From positions 15,020,964 to 15,084,963 of the forward strand of contig JAKSZU010000004.1 in NCBI GenBank assembly GCA_026018925.1: a stretch of DNA of 64,000 bases, read 5' to 3'. Numbering within the stretch: position 1 is the stretch's first letter; each line of letters opens with the position of its first letter. This document shows positions 54,435-64,000 of the stretch, piece after piece. This DNA is from Tupaia tana. Its lineage: Eukaryota > Chordata > Mammalia > Scandentia > Tupaiidae. Under the pieces are notes generated by a model. The model was not told where the DNA came from, ran no database searches, and worked only from the letters and a program-made list of their open reading frames with translations. The position numbers and the translations under genes are program-made.

Positions 54435-54672
54435 AGCAGCTATCTTTATTGAGTGGCTGAGTACCGGGCCTAGTGCTCACCGTTTCGCTTGCATCATCTG
54501 AGTTAATCACAGCAACCCTGCAGGGCAGGGGGTTGGGAATCCCCATTTTCCAGATGGAGAAACTGAGAGTCAACTCGCACAGCCAAGGTCACACAGCTAA
54601 TAAATGGCAAAGACCGTATCCGTATTGAGAGTTTTGAATCCGGAGCCGGTGCTCTTTAACCACTAGGCTTTG
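54435..54672 (-). repeat. MIR SINE at the edge of the KDM4A promoter
   Basis: Near full length: CCATTTTCCAGATGGAGAAA, CCAAGGTCACACAGCTAATA and the tRNA-like end TTTAACCACTAGGC. Confidence 0.85.
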
Positions 54673-56021
54673 TTGCTGGATGCGGGGGGAAAGGTGATGG
54701 GCACTGGGCGCTTTCCCCAGGGGATAGATTGGAGGAAGAGAATCCTACGTTGAAGAAAGAGGATGTTCAGCTGGGGTGAGGGTGAGGAAATCAGTTATTC
54801 AACAGTTACTGAGTGCCTGCTGTGTGCCCTGTATTGTTCTAGATTCTAGGCATATAAAGATGAATAGGACCCAAAGCGACCAAGCTCCATTGGGGCCCTT
54901 TTCAAGACCTGGGTATGGTATGGGCCCCAACACATGATTGTTGGTTTTTGTTAGATTTACAAAACTAAGGTATTCAGAGTGGTTTTTTTTTGTTTGTTTG
55001 TTTGTTTTTGTTTTTTAAAGAATCCTCAAAATTAAATAGGCTTCAGGTTTCGTCACACTTGAATATGCCCTTCAAAGGAACTCATCTAGGTGGGGATTAG
55101 GTTGTAGGCAGAATAAAGACAGTGTCTTAGGAGTGGACTGTCGCAAATTTCCTCGTGTGTAAAACAGGGATAGTTGCATACCTGCCATGCAAAGTTTCAC
55201 AAGGTTCATGCAGAGTGCCTGGACAGGGACATACCTTATTTTTGGCAGAATGGAAGCTTAAGAAATGCAGGGAGTAAGGTTTGTCTTCTTTCTCCTACCT
55301 TAAGACAGCTCTGCTCCAGGAGATCTCCCAAATCTACTTGGCTGGTAGTTTAGAGGCAGTTTCCCTTCCAAGCTCTCTAGCTCTCAAAAGTACTCTCAGA
55401 GCTGAACTGCCATGGCTTTGGCCTCTAGATCAGAGGAGCAGAATTGCTAGACCTTGGTGAGGAAGTTCAGTAGAGGAAAGGATGCACGGTTTTTGCTTTG
55501 AAAATGGCACTTTTTAGCTGGTCTGCTTTGCCCATTTTCAGTTGCGATTGTCTACTGTGTTAGCAAGCAGTGGGGATGCACCCATTTAATTGATGTCCTC
55601 ATCTAAAATTTTATTTTGCTTTCTCCTGTTAGTTATGAGGTTTGGCCTGGATTGCACGTGGATTGCCTGTTTAAATTTTGTCCTTTGAGTTCTGGGTACA
55701 GAGCAGTTGAACTTGTCTAGCTTGACTTCATTAAGTACTGCTGAAACTGCATTTTGGTTCAGATAGAACAATTTTGCTTGAGGGTTTTAAAATGATAAAA
55801 TCATGTTACTAATGTCAGATTACTTTTTAACCCTTTAAACTTTGTTGTACTGTAGCCAAATAACTTTCCTTAGGAATACAGAATCCTGTCTTAAAGCTGT
55901 GTCCTAGAAAGGCGCCCATAGATAGCTTGTAAAATCAGCTTGTAGTATGTTATGTTTAATACTCTTGGAAGAGACTAGCAAGGTGTGAATAAGGGAGTAA
56001 GTCGAAAAGATAAGGATAAGG

Positions 56022-56240
56022 GGGCCTGCAGGTGACATAGTGGTTAAGGCGCTGCACTACCACATGGCTGACCAGGACCAGCAGCTTGAAAATCACACCA
56101 AGCATGTGTGCATGTGAGCCCAAAATACAGAGAGAAGGGAGAAGGGACTGAGATGAGGCCATCCCCACTGCGGGGGTAATTTCTTGTTCCTTCTCATTGT
56201 CTCTCTGGGAAGCATTCACCCAATGGCAAAAGCCTAAGCG
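56022..56240 (+). repeat. Type A-like SINE
   Basis: GGGGCCTGCAGGTGACATAG to CCCAATGGCAAAAGCC. Confidence 0.87.
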
Positions 56241-56309
56241 GGAGAGTGAAACAATGTCTCCCTTTAATAAGCTTTGAATGCAGGCAGTTTTGATACATCA
56301 GGTTTTCTG

Positions 56310-56925
56310 GGGCTGCAGGTGGTGTGGTGAAGGGCGCCTGACTCCCACATCCACTTGTGAGCCCCAGGTTATTTTTATTATTTTAAAAGTTTGCTATGGG
56401 GGCCAGCAGGTGGCGTGGTGGTTAAGGCACTGGACACTCCCACATGGCCGACTATGGTTCAAGTCCTAAACCTGGTGGTGGCTTGGCTTGCTTTCTCTCT
56501 CTCTCTCTGTATGTGTGTGTGTGTCTGGTCAAATTAAAATGAATGAATAAAATTAAATAATTCTTATTAAAAAAAAAGTTTGCTAGGGCCAGCAGGTGGC
56601 AAGGTGGTTAAGGCACTGGACTCTCACATGGGAGATCAAGGTTCAAGTCCCAGACCTGGCAGCTTGCTTTCTCTTTCTCTCATGGATGCATATGCAAATT
56701 AAAAAATAATAATAATAACAAAATTAAATAAATAGGGGCCAGCAGGTGGCATGGTGGTTCAGAGCACTGAACTTGCACATGGCCGACCAGAGTTTGAGTC
56801 CCAGACCTGGTGACTTGCTTTCTCACTTTCCTTCCTTCTCTCGCTCACTCCGTCCCTCTCTGGTCAAATTAAAATAAATAAATAAATAAAGTTAAATAAA
56901 ATAATTCTTTTTTAAAAATTAAATA
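56310..56925 (+). repeat. Array of type B SINEs, same orientation
   Basis: A fragment at about 56310-56385, then copies at 56399-56575, 56584-56735 and 56736-56925. The word AGTTTGCTA recurs between the first copies, pointing to serial insertion at one place. Confidence 0.88.
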
Positions 56926-56937
56926 AATACTTTTAAA

Positions 56938-57080
56938 AAACGTTTGCTGTAGGGCATATGCATTCACCAGAGAGAGAGAAAGAGAGAAAGCGAAAGCAAG
57001 TCAGTAGGTCCAGGTCAGGAACCATGATTAGCCATGTGGGAGTCCAGTGCCTTAACCACCATGCCACCTGCCAGCCCCAT
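56938..57080 (-). repeat. SINE with type A tail and type B head, reverse
   Basis: TTTGCTGTAGGGCATATGCA then GAGTCCAGTGCCTTAACCAC and CACCTGCCAGCCCC. Confidence 0.82.
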
Positions 57081-57091
57081 CATCAGGTTCT

Positions 57092-57355
57092 TTTTTTTTT
57101 TTTTGGAGAGGTTTTTTCGCTATAGGGTGCATGCGCTCGCTAGACAGACAGAGAGAGACAGAGAGACAGAAAGCGAGAAATCACCCCCCAGGGGGATGGT
57201 CACGCCGCAATCCCTTCTCCTCCATTCTCCTCTCGGGATCTTGGGCACGCACGCACACGAGCCCGGCGTGAGTTTTAAGCCACCAGGTCCAGGACGCGAA
57301 CCGCGGTCGACTACGTGGGAGTCCAGCGACATAGCCATTACACTAACTGCTGGTT
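57092..57355 (-). repeat. Type A SINE
   Basis: Near-consensus reverse copy; CATCAGGTTCTTTTT flanks both sides (57080 and 57358) as target duplication. Confidence 0.94.
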
Positions 57356-57569
57356 CCCATCAGGTTCTTTTTAAACAGTATCTTTTCTATCTGGATTTCT
57401 AGTTTATTTACATAAATTGTAAAAGCAGATTCTGAGTATGAAGTCTTAATGCTTCAGAATTTCTACATCATCTTTTACTATTTTCAGCACTAACTTTTCT
57501 AGCATTTAACTTTAATTACATTTTACCCCCAACTTTGCATTCTTTTTTTTTTTTAAATTATTTTACTGA

Positions 57570-57985
57570 GGGACCAGCAGTTGGTATAATGGCTATGTCG
57601 CTAGACTCCCATGTAATCGACTGCAGTTAGAGTCCCAGACCCGGTGGCTTAAACTCAAGCTGGGTACGTTTGTGTGCATGCCCAAGATCTCAGGAGAATG
57701 GAGGAGAAGCGATTGCGTTGTGGCCATCCCCCTAGGGGTGATTTCTCGCTTTCTGGCAAGCGCATGTGCTCTATAGCAAAAACCTCCCCCCCAAAATAAA
57801 AAAAGTATTTTATTGAACTTAACTTTATTTACTTATTTAATTTGACCAGAGAGGGACAGAGAGAGAAAGAGAAAGGAAAAGAGAGCGAGAAAGTGAGAAA
57901 GCAAGCCTCCATACTTGGGACTGGAACCGCTATCGGCCATGTGGGAGTCCAGCGTCCTTAACCACCATGCCACCTGCTGGTCCCC
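57570..57985. repeat. Type A SINE (+) followed by type B SINE (-)
   Basis: A at 57570-57795; B reverse at 57805-57985, ending only about 47 bp before the KDM4A exon 2 acceptor. Confidence 0.9.
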
Positions 57986-58032
57986 AAAATTGCTGTGCTT
58001 CTTTAATTTTATACTCTTTATATATTCTTCAG

Positions 58033-58207
58033 ATTCTTTTCTGATCAGAGACCTCAAAAAGGAGGGAAAATGGCTTCTGAATCAGAAACTCTGAATCCCA
58101 GTGCTCGGATAATGACTTTTTATCCAACCATGGAAGAGTTCCGGAACTTCAGTCGATACATTGCCTACATTGAATCCCAAGGAGCTCATCGGGCTGGACT
58201 AGCCAAG
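58033..58207 (+). CDS. KDM4A: KDM4A exon 2: 5'UTR end, start codon, JmjN start
   Basis: Acceptor TATATTCTTCAG ends at 58032; donor GTAAGG starts at 58208. The coding part begins at ATG 58070 in the context GGAAAATGG. It reads [20 protein letters not shown], then [20 protein letters not shown] and RAGLAK (46 codons, phase 0). JmjN begins around residue 14 and pairs with the JmjC catalytic domain encoded further downstream. Confidence 0.96.
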
Positions 58208-59683
58208 GTAAGGCATCGGATGTTCCCCTGGCCTTTGTGACCTACGGTAGCATTAAGACTTTTCCTCAGTGAGGGCCACAGCTGTCTTACTGGAAGTTGG
58301 GTGAGGTGGAAACGCTAGTGTATGCTGTCCTATTTGCAAGTTAATTTTCTTTCTTTCTTTTTTTTTTTTTTTTTAATTATTTATTTATTTCACATAAGTT
58401 TTTCCAGAGAAGGACAGAGAGAGTGAGAGAGAGAGAGAGAGAGAGTTAGAAAGCAAGCCGCCAGGTCTAGGTCTGGAACTGTGGTAGCCCATGTGGGAAT
58501 TCCAGCGCCTTAACCACCATGCCACCTGCTGGCTCCACAAGTTAATTTTCAATAGTTAAGAGTCTGAAGCATCTCTGCTTTTAGAGAGGAGCAGAAATGG
58601 TTGGAATCTTCACAAAGGAGAAGCGAGGCGCCGGGTCTCCCGACCTGTTTGCTCCAGTCCTCAGGGCTGAGCTGCGTGGCTGAGGTTTTAACCTGACACA
58701 GGCGCTGCCCGGTCGACCTCTGCTCTCATTCTGGTCTCGCTCACACTCGTCACAGCAATCAGATTTCCCCTGTGGGCTCTCTGCTGGGGGAGAGTGCACT
58801 GGCCAGCTAGCGTGATGGTTCTGGCCTTTGTCATTTAAACTGGTTTCTGGCTTGGACTTCTTTCTCCTGTGAATTGGGTTGACTACCTTTCCTGAGCCAA
58901 ATCAGTTCTTTATATTCTGTCACAGTCAAGTTTCTGAATCCCTGAAGATGAAATGACTGTATTTCTGGAAGAATCCTCAAAAACTGAGAGGCAGGGGACT
59001 GAGCTCGGAATAAGCTTTTTTTTTAAATTATTTATTTAATTCCATTTGTTATTATTTAATTTGATCACACAGAGACAGAGAGGAAGGGAAAGTGAGAAAG
59101 CAAGCCACCCAGTCTGGGACTTGGACCAAGATGAGCCATGTGGGAATCCAGCGCCTTTAACCACTATGCCACCTGCTGGCCCTGGAAGAAGCTTATTATA
59201 CTGTTTTTGCTGTTAGAGTTTCCTACCATATGTATTTGTTACATTTTTCCTTTTCTTACTTTCTTTTTTATTATTTCAGCTAGAGGGTTTGTACACTCAC
59301 TGATGAAGCAGGGAGGGGGACAACAGGTGGAGTGGTGGTTCGGGCACTAGACTTCCACCTGACCTACTGGGGTTTTAAGTCCTGGACACGGTGGCTTGCT
59401 TCTTCACTTTTTCTTTTTCTTTTTTTTTTTTTTTTTTTTTGAGAGATTTTTTTGCTGTAGGGCGCGTGCACTCACCAGACAGACAGAAAGCGAGAAATCA
59501 CCCCCCAGGGGGATGGCCACGCCGCAGTCCCTTCTCCTCCATGCTCCTCTAGGGATCTTGGGCACGCACGCACACGCACCCGGCATGAGTTTAAGCCACT
59601 GGTTCCGGGACTCAAACCGCGGTCAACTACGTGGGAGTCTAGCGACATAGCCATTACGCTAACTGCTGGTCCATTGCGTTTTC

Positions 59684-59720
<37 letters not shown>

Positions 59721-61831
59721 ATAGGGCGCGTGCGCTCGCCAGACAGACAGAGAGAGACATAGAGACAGAAAGCGAGAAATCACCCCCCAGGGGGGATGGT
59801 CACGCTGCAATCCCTTCTCCTCCATTCTCCTCTCGGGATCTTGGGCACACACGCACACGTGCCTGGCATGTTTTAAGCCACCGGGTCTGGGACACGAACT
59901 GTGGTCAACTACGTGGGAGTCCAGCGACATAGCCATTACGCTAATTGCTGGTTTCCTTGCTTCCTCACTTTTTTTTTTTTTTTTTTGGAGAGATTTTTGC
60001 TATAGGGCGCGTGCGCTCGCCAGACAGAACGCGAGAAATCACCCCCCAGGGGGGATGATCATGCCGCAATCCCTTCTCCATTCTCCTCTCGGGATCCTTC
60101 TCCATTCTCCTCTCGGGATCTTGGGCACACATGCACACGCACCTGGCATGTTTTAAGCCACCGGGTCCGGGACGCGAACCGTGGTCAACTACGTGGGAGT
60201 CCAGCGACATAGCCATTACACTAATTGCTGGTTCCCTTGCTTCCTCACTTTTTAAAAAAATCATTTTATTTAACTTTATTTATTCATTTATTTATTTATT
60301 TCAATTTGACCAGAGAGAGAGAGAATGAGAGAGAGAGAGAGAGAGTGAAAGCAAACCACCAGGTCTGGGACTTGAACTTTAGTTGGCCATGTGTGGGAGT
60401 CCAGCATCCTTAACCACCAAGCCACCTGCTGGCCCTGCTTCCTCTCTTTCTCTCTCTCTCTCTCTGGTGAGCACACGTGACCTGTAGTGAATTAAAAATA
60501 GTAATAATAATAAGTTAATTCTTTTTAAAAAGGGGGACAGGGAGAGTGAGAAAGCACCCCCTTCCCCCCAGTGGGTTGTGGTCTTGCCAAAATCCCTTCC
60601 CTTTTATTTCTCTATCGAGATTCTGTGCATGCATGCACATATACCTGGCATGTTTTTCAAGCTGTGGGGGCCAGGATTTGAACTGCAGCCATCTATGTTG
60701 GATCCAGCTCCCGTAACCACTAGGCTACAGGACCAGCCCTATTTGTTAATTTCTCAATATGAAAAAGAAAGCAAGGACATTTATTACAAATCTGAGGAAC
60801 AGTCTTGGGCTCTGGTGCCTCCACTGGAGCTTGTGACAGACAGTTTCATCCTTTTCTTCTTATTGTTAATGAATTTATTTATTTTATTCATGATGCACAT
60901 GCCTGAAAGACAGAGGGGTGGGAGGGAGTAGCTTCAATAGCCTCCTGTCATGCTGCCATCCCCTTCCCCAGCTCTGCAGCTTATAAGGATCCTGGGCCTA
61001 CGAACATGAATCTAGTGTGTTTTCAGGCCACCCTGGGAATCCGAATTCGTGGTCAGCCATGTGGTTTCCAACGCGGTAGTTCAGTTTGGTACTCACTGCA
61101 TCCCTAGGCTGGGTCTCGTCTTACTTTTACATGCAGATATCACCATTGCTGGGCTTACAGCCACAGGTAGGAGCAGCAGGACCCACAGTGCAGTTTTGTT
61201 CTGGTTGTTTGTTTACATTTTCATAGGGCACGTGCACTTGCTAAAGAGAGAGAGGAAGTGAGAAAGCCTCCCTCCTCCTCCTGGGGGAATGGCCATACCT
61301 CAGTCCCTTCTCCTCTATTTTCCTCTTTGGATTTTGGCCACACATGCACACGCTTCCAGCTTGTCTCTCAAGCCACTTTGTCCAGAATTTGAACTACACA
61401 GTCAGTCATGTAGGATTTAGCCACCTTAACTACCATGCCACTGGCCGACTTGCAGTATAGACTTTTATATCGCATTTCAATTTTTTGGTTATACTTCATT
61501 AGGTTAAGAAAATGACAAAGGCCAGCCTGACTGGGTAAATGTGAGTAAGTCGAAGTAGTGCTCTTGTTAAGGTGCCTGGGTCAGTAGCACCCTCGGCACC
61601 TCCTGAGCTCTGCTGGCTGCCAGGGTTCTCACCTGCCTTTCTGTGTTCTCTACAGGTTGTTCCTCCGAAAGAGTGGAAGCCACGCTCATCCTACGATGAT
61701 ATTGATGATCTGGTCATTCCTGCCCCCATTCAGCAGCTGGTGACGGGCCAGTCCGGCCTTTTTACTCAATACAACATACAGAAAAAAGCCATGACTGTTC
61801 GAGAGTTCCGCAAGATAGCCAATAGCGACAA
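58070..61831 (+). CDS. KDM4A: KDM4A (JMJD2A) lysine demethylase, joined coding region, 3' part outside window
   Basis: Two coding exons (58070-58207 and 61656-61831) give the first 104 residues of a protein that is about 1,064 residues in human. The family is a nuclear Fe(II)/2-oxoglutarate dioxygenase that removes methyl groups from H3K9me3 and H3K36me3. JmjN, JmjC, PHD and Tudor domains occur in order; only JmjN and the segment after it are in this window. Identity rests on near-exact match to the KDM4A N terminus and on synteny with PTPRF. Confidence 0.96.
58352..58536 (-). repeat. Type B SINE with (GA)n
   Basis: Flanked by CAAGTTAATTTTC at about 58337 and 58538, a clear target duplication. 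Confidence 0.92.
59012..59182 (-). repeat. Type B SINE
   Basis: Ends CTATGCCACCTGCTGGCCC; GAATAAGCTT before and GAAGAAGCTT after. Confidence 0.9.
59310..59420 (+). repeat. Type B SINE head, broken by later insertions
   Basis: GGGGGACAACAGGTGGAGTG to GTGGCTTGCTTCTTCAC, then interrupted by the type A array. Confidence 0.8.
59420..60235 (-). repeat. Three type A SINEs in head-to-tail series
   Basis: Reverse copies at 59420-59672, 59685-59953 and 59970-60234, separated by a repeated CTTGCTTCCTCACTTTTT-like word. Copies 2 and 3 share private variants (GCATGTTTTAAGCC, CTAATTGCTGG). Confidence 0.93.
60245..60437 (-). repeat. Type B SINE
   Basis: Reverse copy with (GA)n; ends AAGCCACCTGCTGGCCC. 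Confidence 0.9.
60530..60740 (-). repeat. Diverged type A-like SINE
   Basis: AGAAAGCACCCCCTTCCCCC to AACCACTAGGCTACAGGACC. Confidence 0.7.
61205..61452 (-). repeat. Type A-like SINE
   Basis: CATAGGGCACGTGCACTTGC to CATGCCACTGGCCGAC. Confidence 0.85.
61656..61831 (+). CDS. KDM4A: KDM4A exon 3
   Basis: Acceptor GTTCTCTACAG ends at 61655; donor GTGAGT starts at 61832, phase 2 exit inside a Lys codon. It reads [20 protein letters not shown], then [20 protein letters not shown] and onward to FRKIANSD. It completes JmjN and the start of the linker to JmjC. The next exon is beyond the window. Confidence 0.96.
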
Positions 61832-61969
61832 GTGAGTGAAAGCCGCATCGTCACCTTTCATGAGATTTGGGGGTTGGCGTCTGGTCGTAGCTCTTCCGAG
61901 ACTGCAACTATCCTGCGGAAGGGCGGAAGGGCCGTTTGCTCAGTTCTAGCTCATGTCTCCCTTTCTGCT

Positions 61970-62203
61970 CTTTTTTGGGGGGTGCTATAGGGCGTGTGTA
62001 CTAGCTAGAGTGGGGGAGTAAGAAGATCACCCCCCATGGAGATGGCCACACCTCAGTCCTTTCTCCATTTTTTTCTCGGGATTTTGGGCATGCACGCACA
62101 AACACCCAGCATCATTTTCTAGCTGCCAGGTCTGGGACTCAAGCCGCATAGTCAGCTATGTGGGGTCCAGCTGCCTCAACCTCCATGCCACCTGCTGGCC
62201 CTT
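61970..62203 (-). repeat. Type A-like SINE
   Basis: GGTGCTATAGGGCGTGTGTA to CATGCCACCTGCTGGCCC; CTTTTCTGCTCTTTT flanks both sides. Confidence 0.88.
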
Positions 62204-62263
62204 TTCTGCTCTTTTTACCAGAAAAGAGCATTTCCTCCTCTCAGTACTGTGTCACAGCCTAAT

Positions 62264-62319
62264 AGTAATTACAATGAAATTAATTGTAATTTGTAATTAC
62301 TTTATTATAATAAAGTAAT
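62264..62319. repeat. AT-rich inverted repeat and palindrome
   Basis: AGTAATTACAA (62264-62274) is mirrored by TTGTAATTACT (62291-62301); a perfect 24-bp palindrome follows at 62296-62319 centred on TTATAA. Confidence 0.85.
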
Positions 62320-62347
62320 CCTTTTGTTTTTCCCCTCAGAATTTTCT

Positions 62348-62950
62348 TGGGGCTGGCAGGTGGCATGGTGGTTAAGGTGCTGGACTCTCACTGGCTGGCC
62401 ATGGTTCAAGTCTTGGATCTGGCTACTTGCTCTCTCACTTTCTCTCTCTCCCCTTCTCTCATCAAAATTAAAAAATAATTATAACAGGGGCCAGCAGGTG
62501 GCATGGTGGTTGAGGTGCTGGATTCCTACATGACTGACTGGTTTGAGTCCTGGACCCGGCAGCTTGCTTTCTCACGTTCTCGCTCTCTCTTTCTGATCAA
62601 ATTAAAAAACAATGATGGTAATGAATAAAATGAAATAGATAATTCTTTAAAAAAATAATTATAACACTTAAAAAATAATTATAACAGGGACCAGCAGTTG
62701 GCATAATGGCTATGTTGCTGAACTCCCATGTAGTCAACTGTGGTTTGAATACTGGACCCGGTGGCTTAAACTCAGGCTGGGTGTGTGTGCATGTGTGCCC
62801 AAGATCCCGAGAGGAGAATGGAGGAGAAGGGATTGTGGCATGGCCATTCCCCCAGGGGGTGATTTCTCGCTTTCTGTCTCTCTGTCTTTCTGGCGAGCGC
62901 ACGTGCCCTGTAGCAAAGAGCTTTCTCCCCCCCCAAAAAAAAAACCAAAT
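62348..62950 (+). repeat. Three consecutive SINEs: B, B, A
   Basis: B at 62349-62485, B at 62487-62665, A at 62687-62950. AAAAATAATTATAACA recurs between them as the shared target word. Confidence 0.9.
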
Positions 62951-62984
62951 GAAATAAATATTTTTAAAAAAGAATTATTTCTTT

Positions 62985-63262
62985 TCTTTCTTTCTTTGTC
63001 TGTTTTTCTTCTTATTTTTATTTAGTTTTGCATGTTTGCCCATGGGAGAGAGACAGAGATAGAATAGAGATGGAAAGTGAGAGTCGCCCTGCAGTGGGGA
63101 TGATTGCCCCCTGTACTGCAGTCCCTTCTCCTTTTTCTCAGTACTTTGGGCATGCACACACATGCACCTGGCATATTTTTTGAATTACCGGCTCAGGAAT
63201 TTGACTGTGGGGCTTGCGCGTAGGATCCAGTCACGTTCACCTCTATGCCACCTGCTGGATTC
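62985..63262 (-). repeat. Diverged type A-like SINE
   Basis: CATGTTTGCCCATGGGAGAG to CTATGCCACCTGCTGGA. Confidence 0.75.
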
Positions 63263-63539
63263 CTGAATCATTTTCTGACTGGTAAATTACAAAGTTGCAA
63301 AGGAGAAAGTTGGAGGTAGTTTAAAGGAGCTTTTGTTGGATGTATTGAAAAGCCCACTTACCAAAAAGTGACTTGAGTAGTTTCAGGTTCTGTCTCTTGG
63401 GCTCCTGCCTTTGATCCTGGCTGGACACCTTAATACCCATCTAGCTGCCATCATTTGTTTAGACATTAGCAAAATATGAGCAAGCTGCCAAGGTGCTTTC
63501 TACTGTCTACTACTCTGTGCTTTGTCATCTGTTCATTTT

Positions 63540-63800
63540 TGACCTGGTGGCTTGCTTTGTTACTTTCTCTCTTTCTCTCTCTCTGCCCTCTCTGGTCAAA
63601 TTAAAATAAGTGAAAAAAGAAAAAAAAGGAAAAAAAAAGAAATATTTTTGTTGGGGGTGGTTAAAGTGGCTGGACTCACACATGGCTGACCACGGTTCAG
63701 GTCCTGAACCTGGCAGGTTGCTTTCTCTTTCCTTCTCTCTCTGGTCAACTTTAAAAATAAAATAATGACAATGAACAAAATTTTTTAAAAATGTTTTTGT
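63540..63800 (+). repeat. Two type B SINE pieces
   Basis: Tail half at 63541-63640 and a headless copy at 63650-63795. Confidence 0.82.
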
Positions 63801-64000
63801 TCAGGTCCATTATTTTCTGTTTTTCTCTGCTTTTTTAATATTTAGTTCTCATTTTACCTTAGATTCACAGAAAATGATTATGCGTTTTCTTTATTCAGCT
63901 CTGGCTGCTGCTTCTTAATCCTCTTTCTTGGATCTTCTCATTTCCCACTTAATCGAGCATTTCTACAAGGAAGTCCTCCTTTTTCCCTTGGTTCTCTTCC

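Larger units (their letters stand above)
53680..54450 (+). promoter_or_regulatory. KDM4A: KDM4A CpG-rich promoter with two CCAAT clusters
   Basis: GC-rich, CpG-containing stretch between SINE-rich flanks. CCAAT boxes (mostly as ATTGG) lie at 53708, 53844 and 53876, and again at 54191, 54203 and 54217. A GC box (GGGAGGGGCGGG) sits at 54231-54242. No TATA box is seen. Two GT donors downstream (54029, 54331) suggest two alternative noncoding first exons. It could be partly bidirectional, but I see no gene on the other strand. Confidence 0.8.
54673..58032 (+). other. KDM4A: KDM4A intron 1
   Basis: 54673-56020 holds old repeat fragments and unremarkable sequence; 56022-57985 is nearly solid SINE. 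Confidence 0.7.
58208..61655 (+). other. KDM4A: KDM4A intron 2
   Basis: Dominated by SINEs. 58537-59011 and 60741-61204 hold no recognised element or gene. Confidence 0.7.
61832..64000 (+). other. KDM4A: KDM4A intron 3, continues past the window
   Basis: SINEs and the palindrome as listed; 63263-63539 and 63800-64000 show nothing recognisable. Confidence 0.7.

Overview
This window is nuclear DNA of a placental mammal. It shows GT-AG introns, a CpG-rich promoter, polyadenylation signals, ancient mammalian repeats (MIR, MER20, MER5A, L1) and dozens of copies of a lineage-specific tRNA-derived SINE. No operons, CRISPR arrays or other prokaryotic features are present. Two genes are recognised, both on the + strand: PTPRF (receptor tyrosine phosphatase LAR) followed by KDM4A (JMJD2A histone demethylase). 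They are neighbours in the same order on human 1p34.2. I see no Alu, rodent B1/B2, rabbit C or carnivore CAN element. The two SINE types present might be the CYN type of colugos (Dermoptera), but that is a guess from elimination.

Positions 1-40,370 hold the 3' two thirds of PTPRF. The signal peptide and first two Ig domains lie upstream of the window. From 8,510 to 38,745 I placed 26 constitutive coding exons plus one 27-nt cassette exon. Their phases all agree, and they read continuously through Ig3, eight fibronectin III domains, a polybasic convertase site, the transmembrane segment, phosphatase domains D1 and D2, and the stop. The 3'UTR runs to an AATAAA at 40,344. Four very short cassette exons stand out: 12 nt between Ig2 and Ig3 (2,886), 27 nt in FN5 (20,017), a candidate 12-nt exon just after the membrane (26,020) and 33 nt in the juxtamembrane region (30,327). 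All preserve frame and together could encode many isoforms. Three AT-rich or unusually complex intron stretches look like conserved enhancers.

Positions 40,370-53,650 are intergenic and packed with SINEs in both orientations, plus an L1 fragment and MIR/MER copies. A short low-repeat stretch and a degenerate tandem repeat precede the next gene. Positions 53,680-54,450 form the CpG-rich KDM4A promoter, with two clusters of CCAAT boxes and two candidate untranslated first exons. KDM4A coding exons at 58,070-58,207 (start codon, JmjN) and 61,656-61,831 follow; the gene runs off the right edge. Its introns are heavily invaded by SINEs.

The genes do not form a pathway. PTPRF is a cell-surface adhesion receptor and phosphatase; KDM4A is a nuclear H3K9/H3K36 demethylase. 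I found no new enzymatic or defence system. The most interesting material is the microexon programme of PTPRF with nearby TGCATG clusters, the candidate enhancers, and the SINE dynamics.
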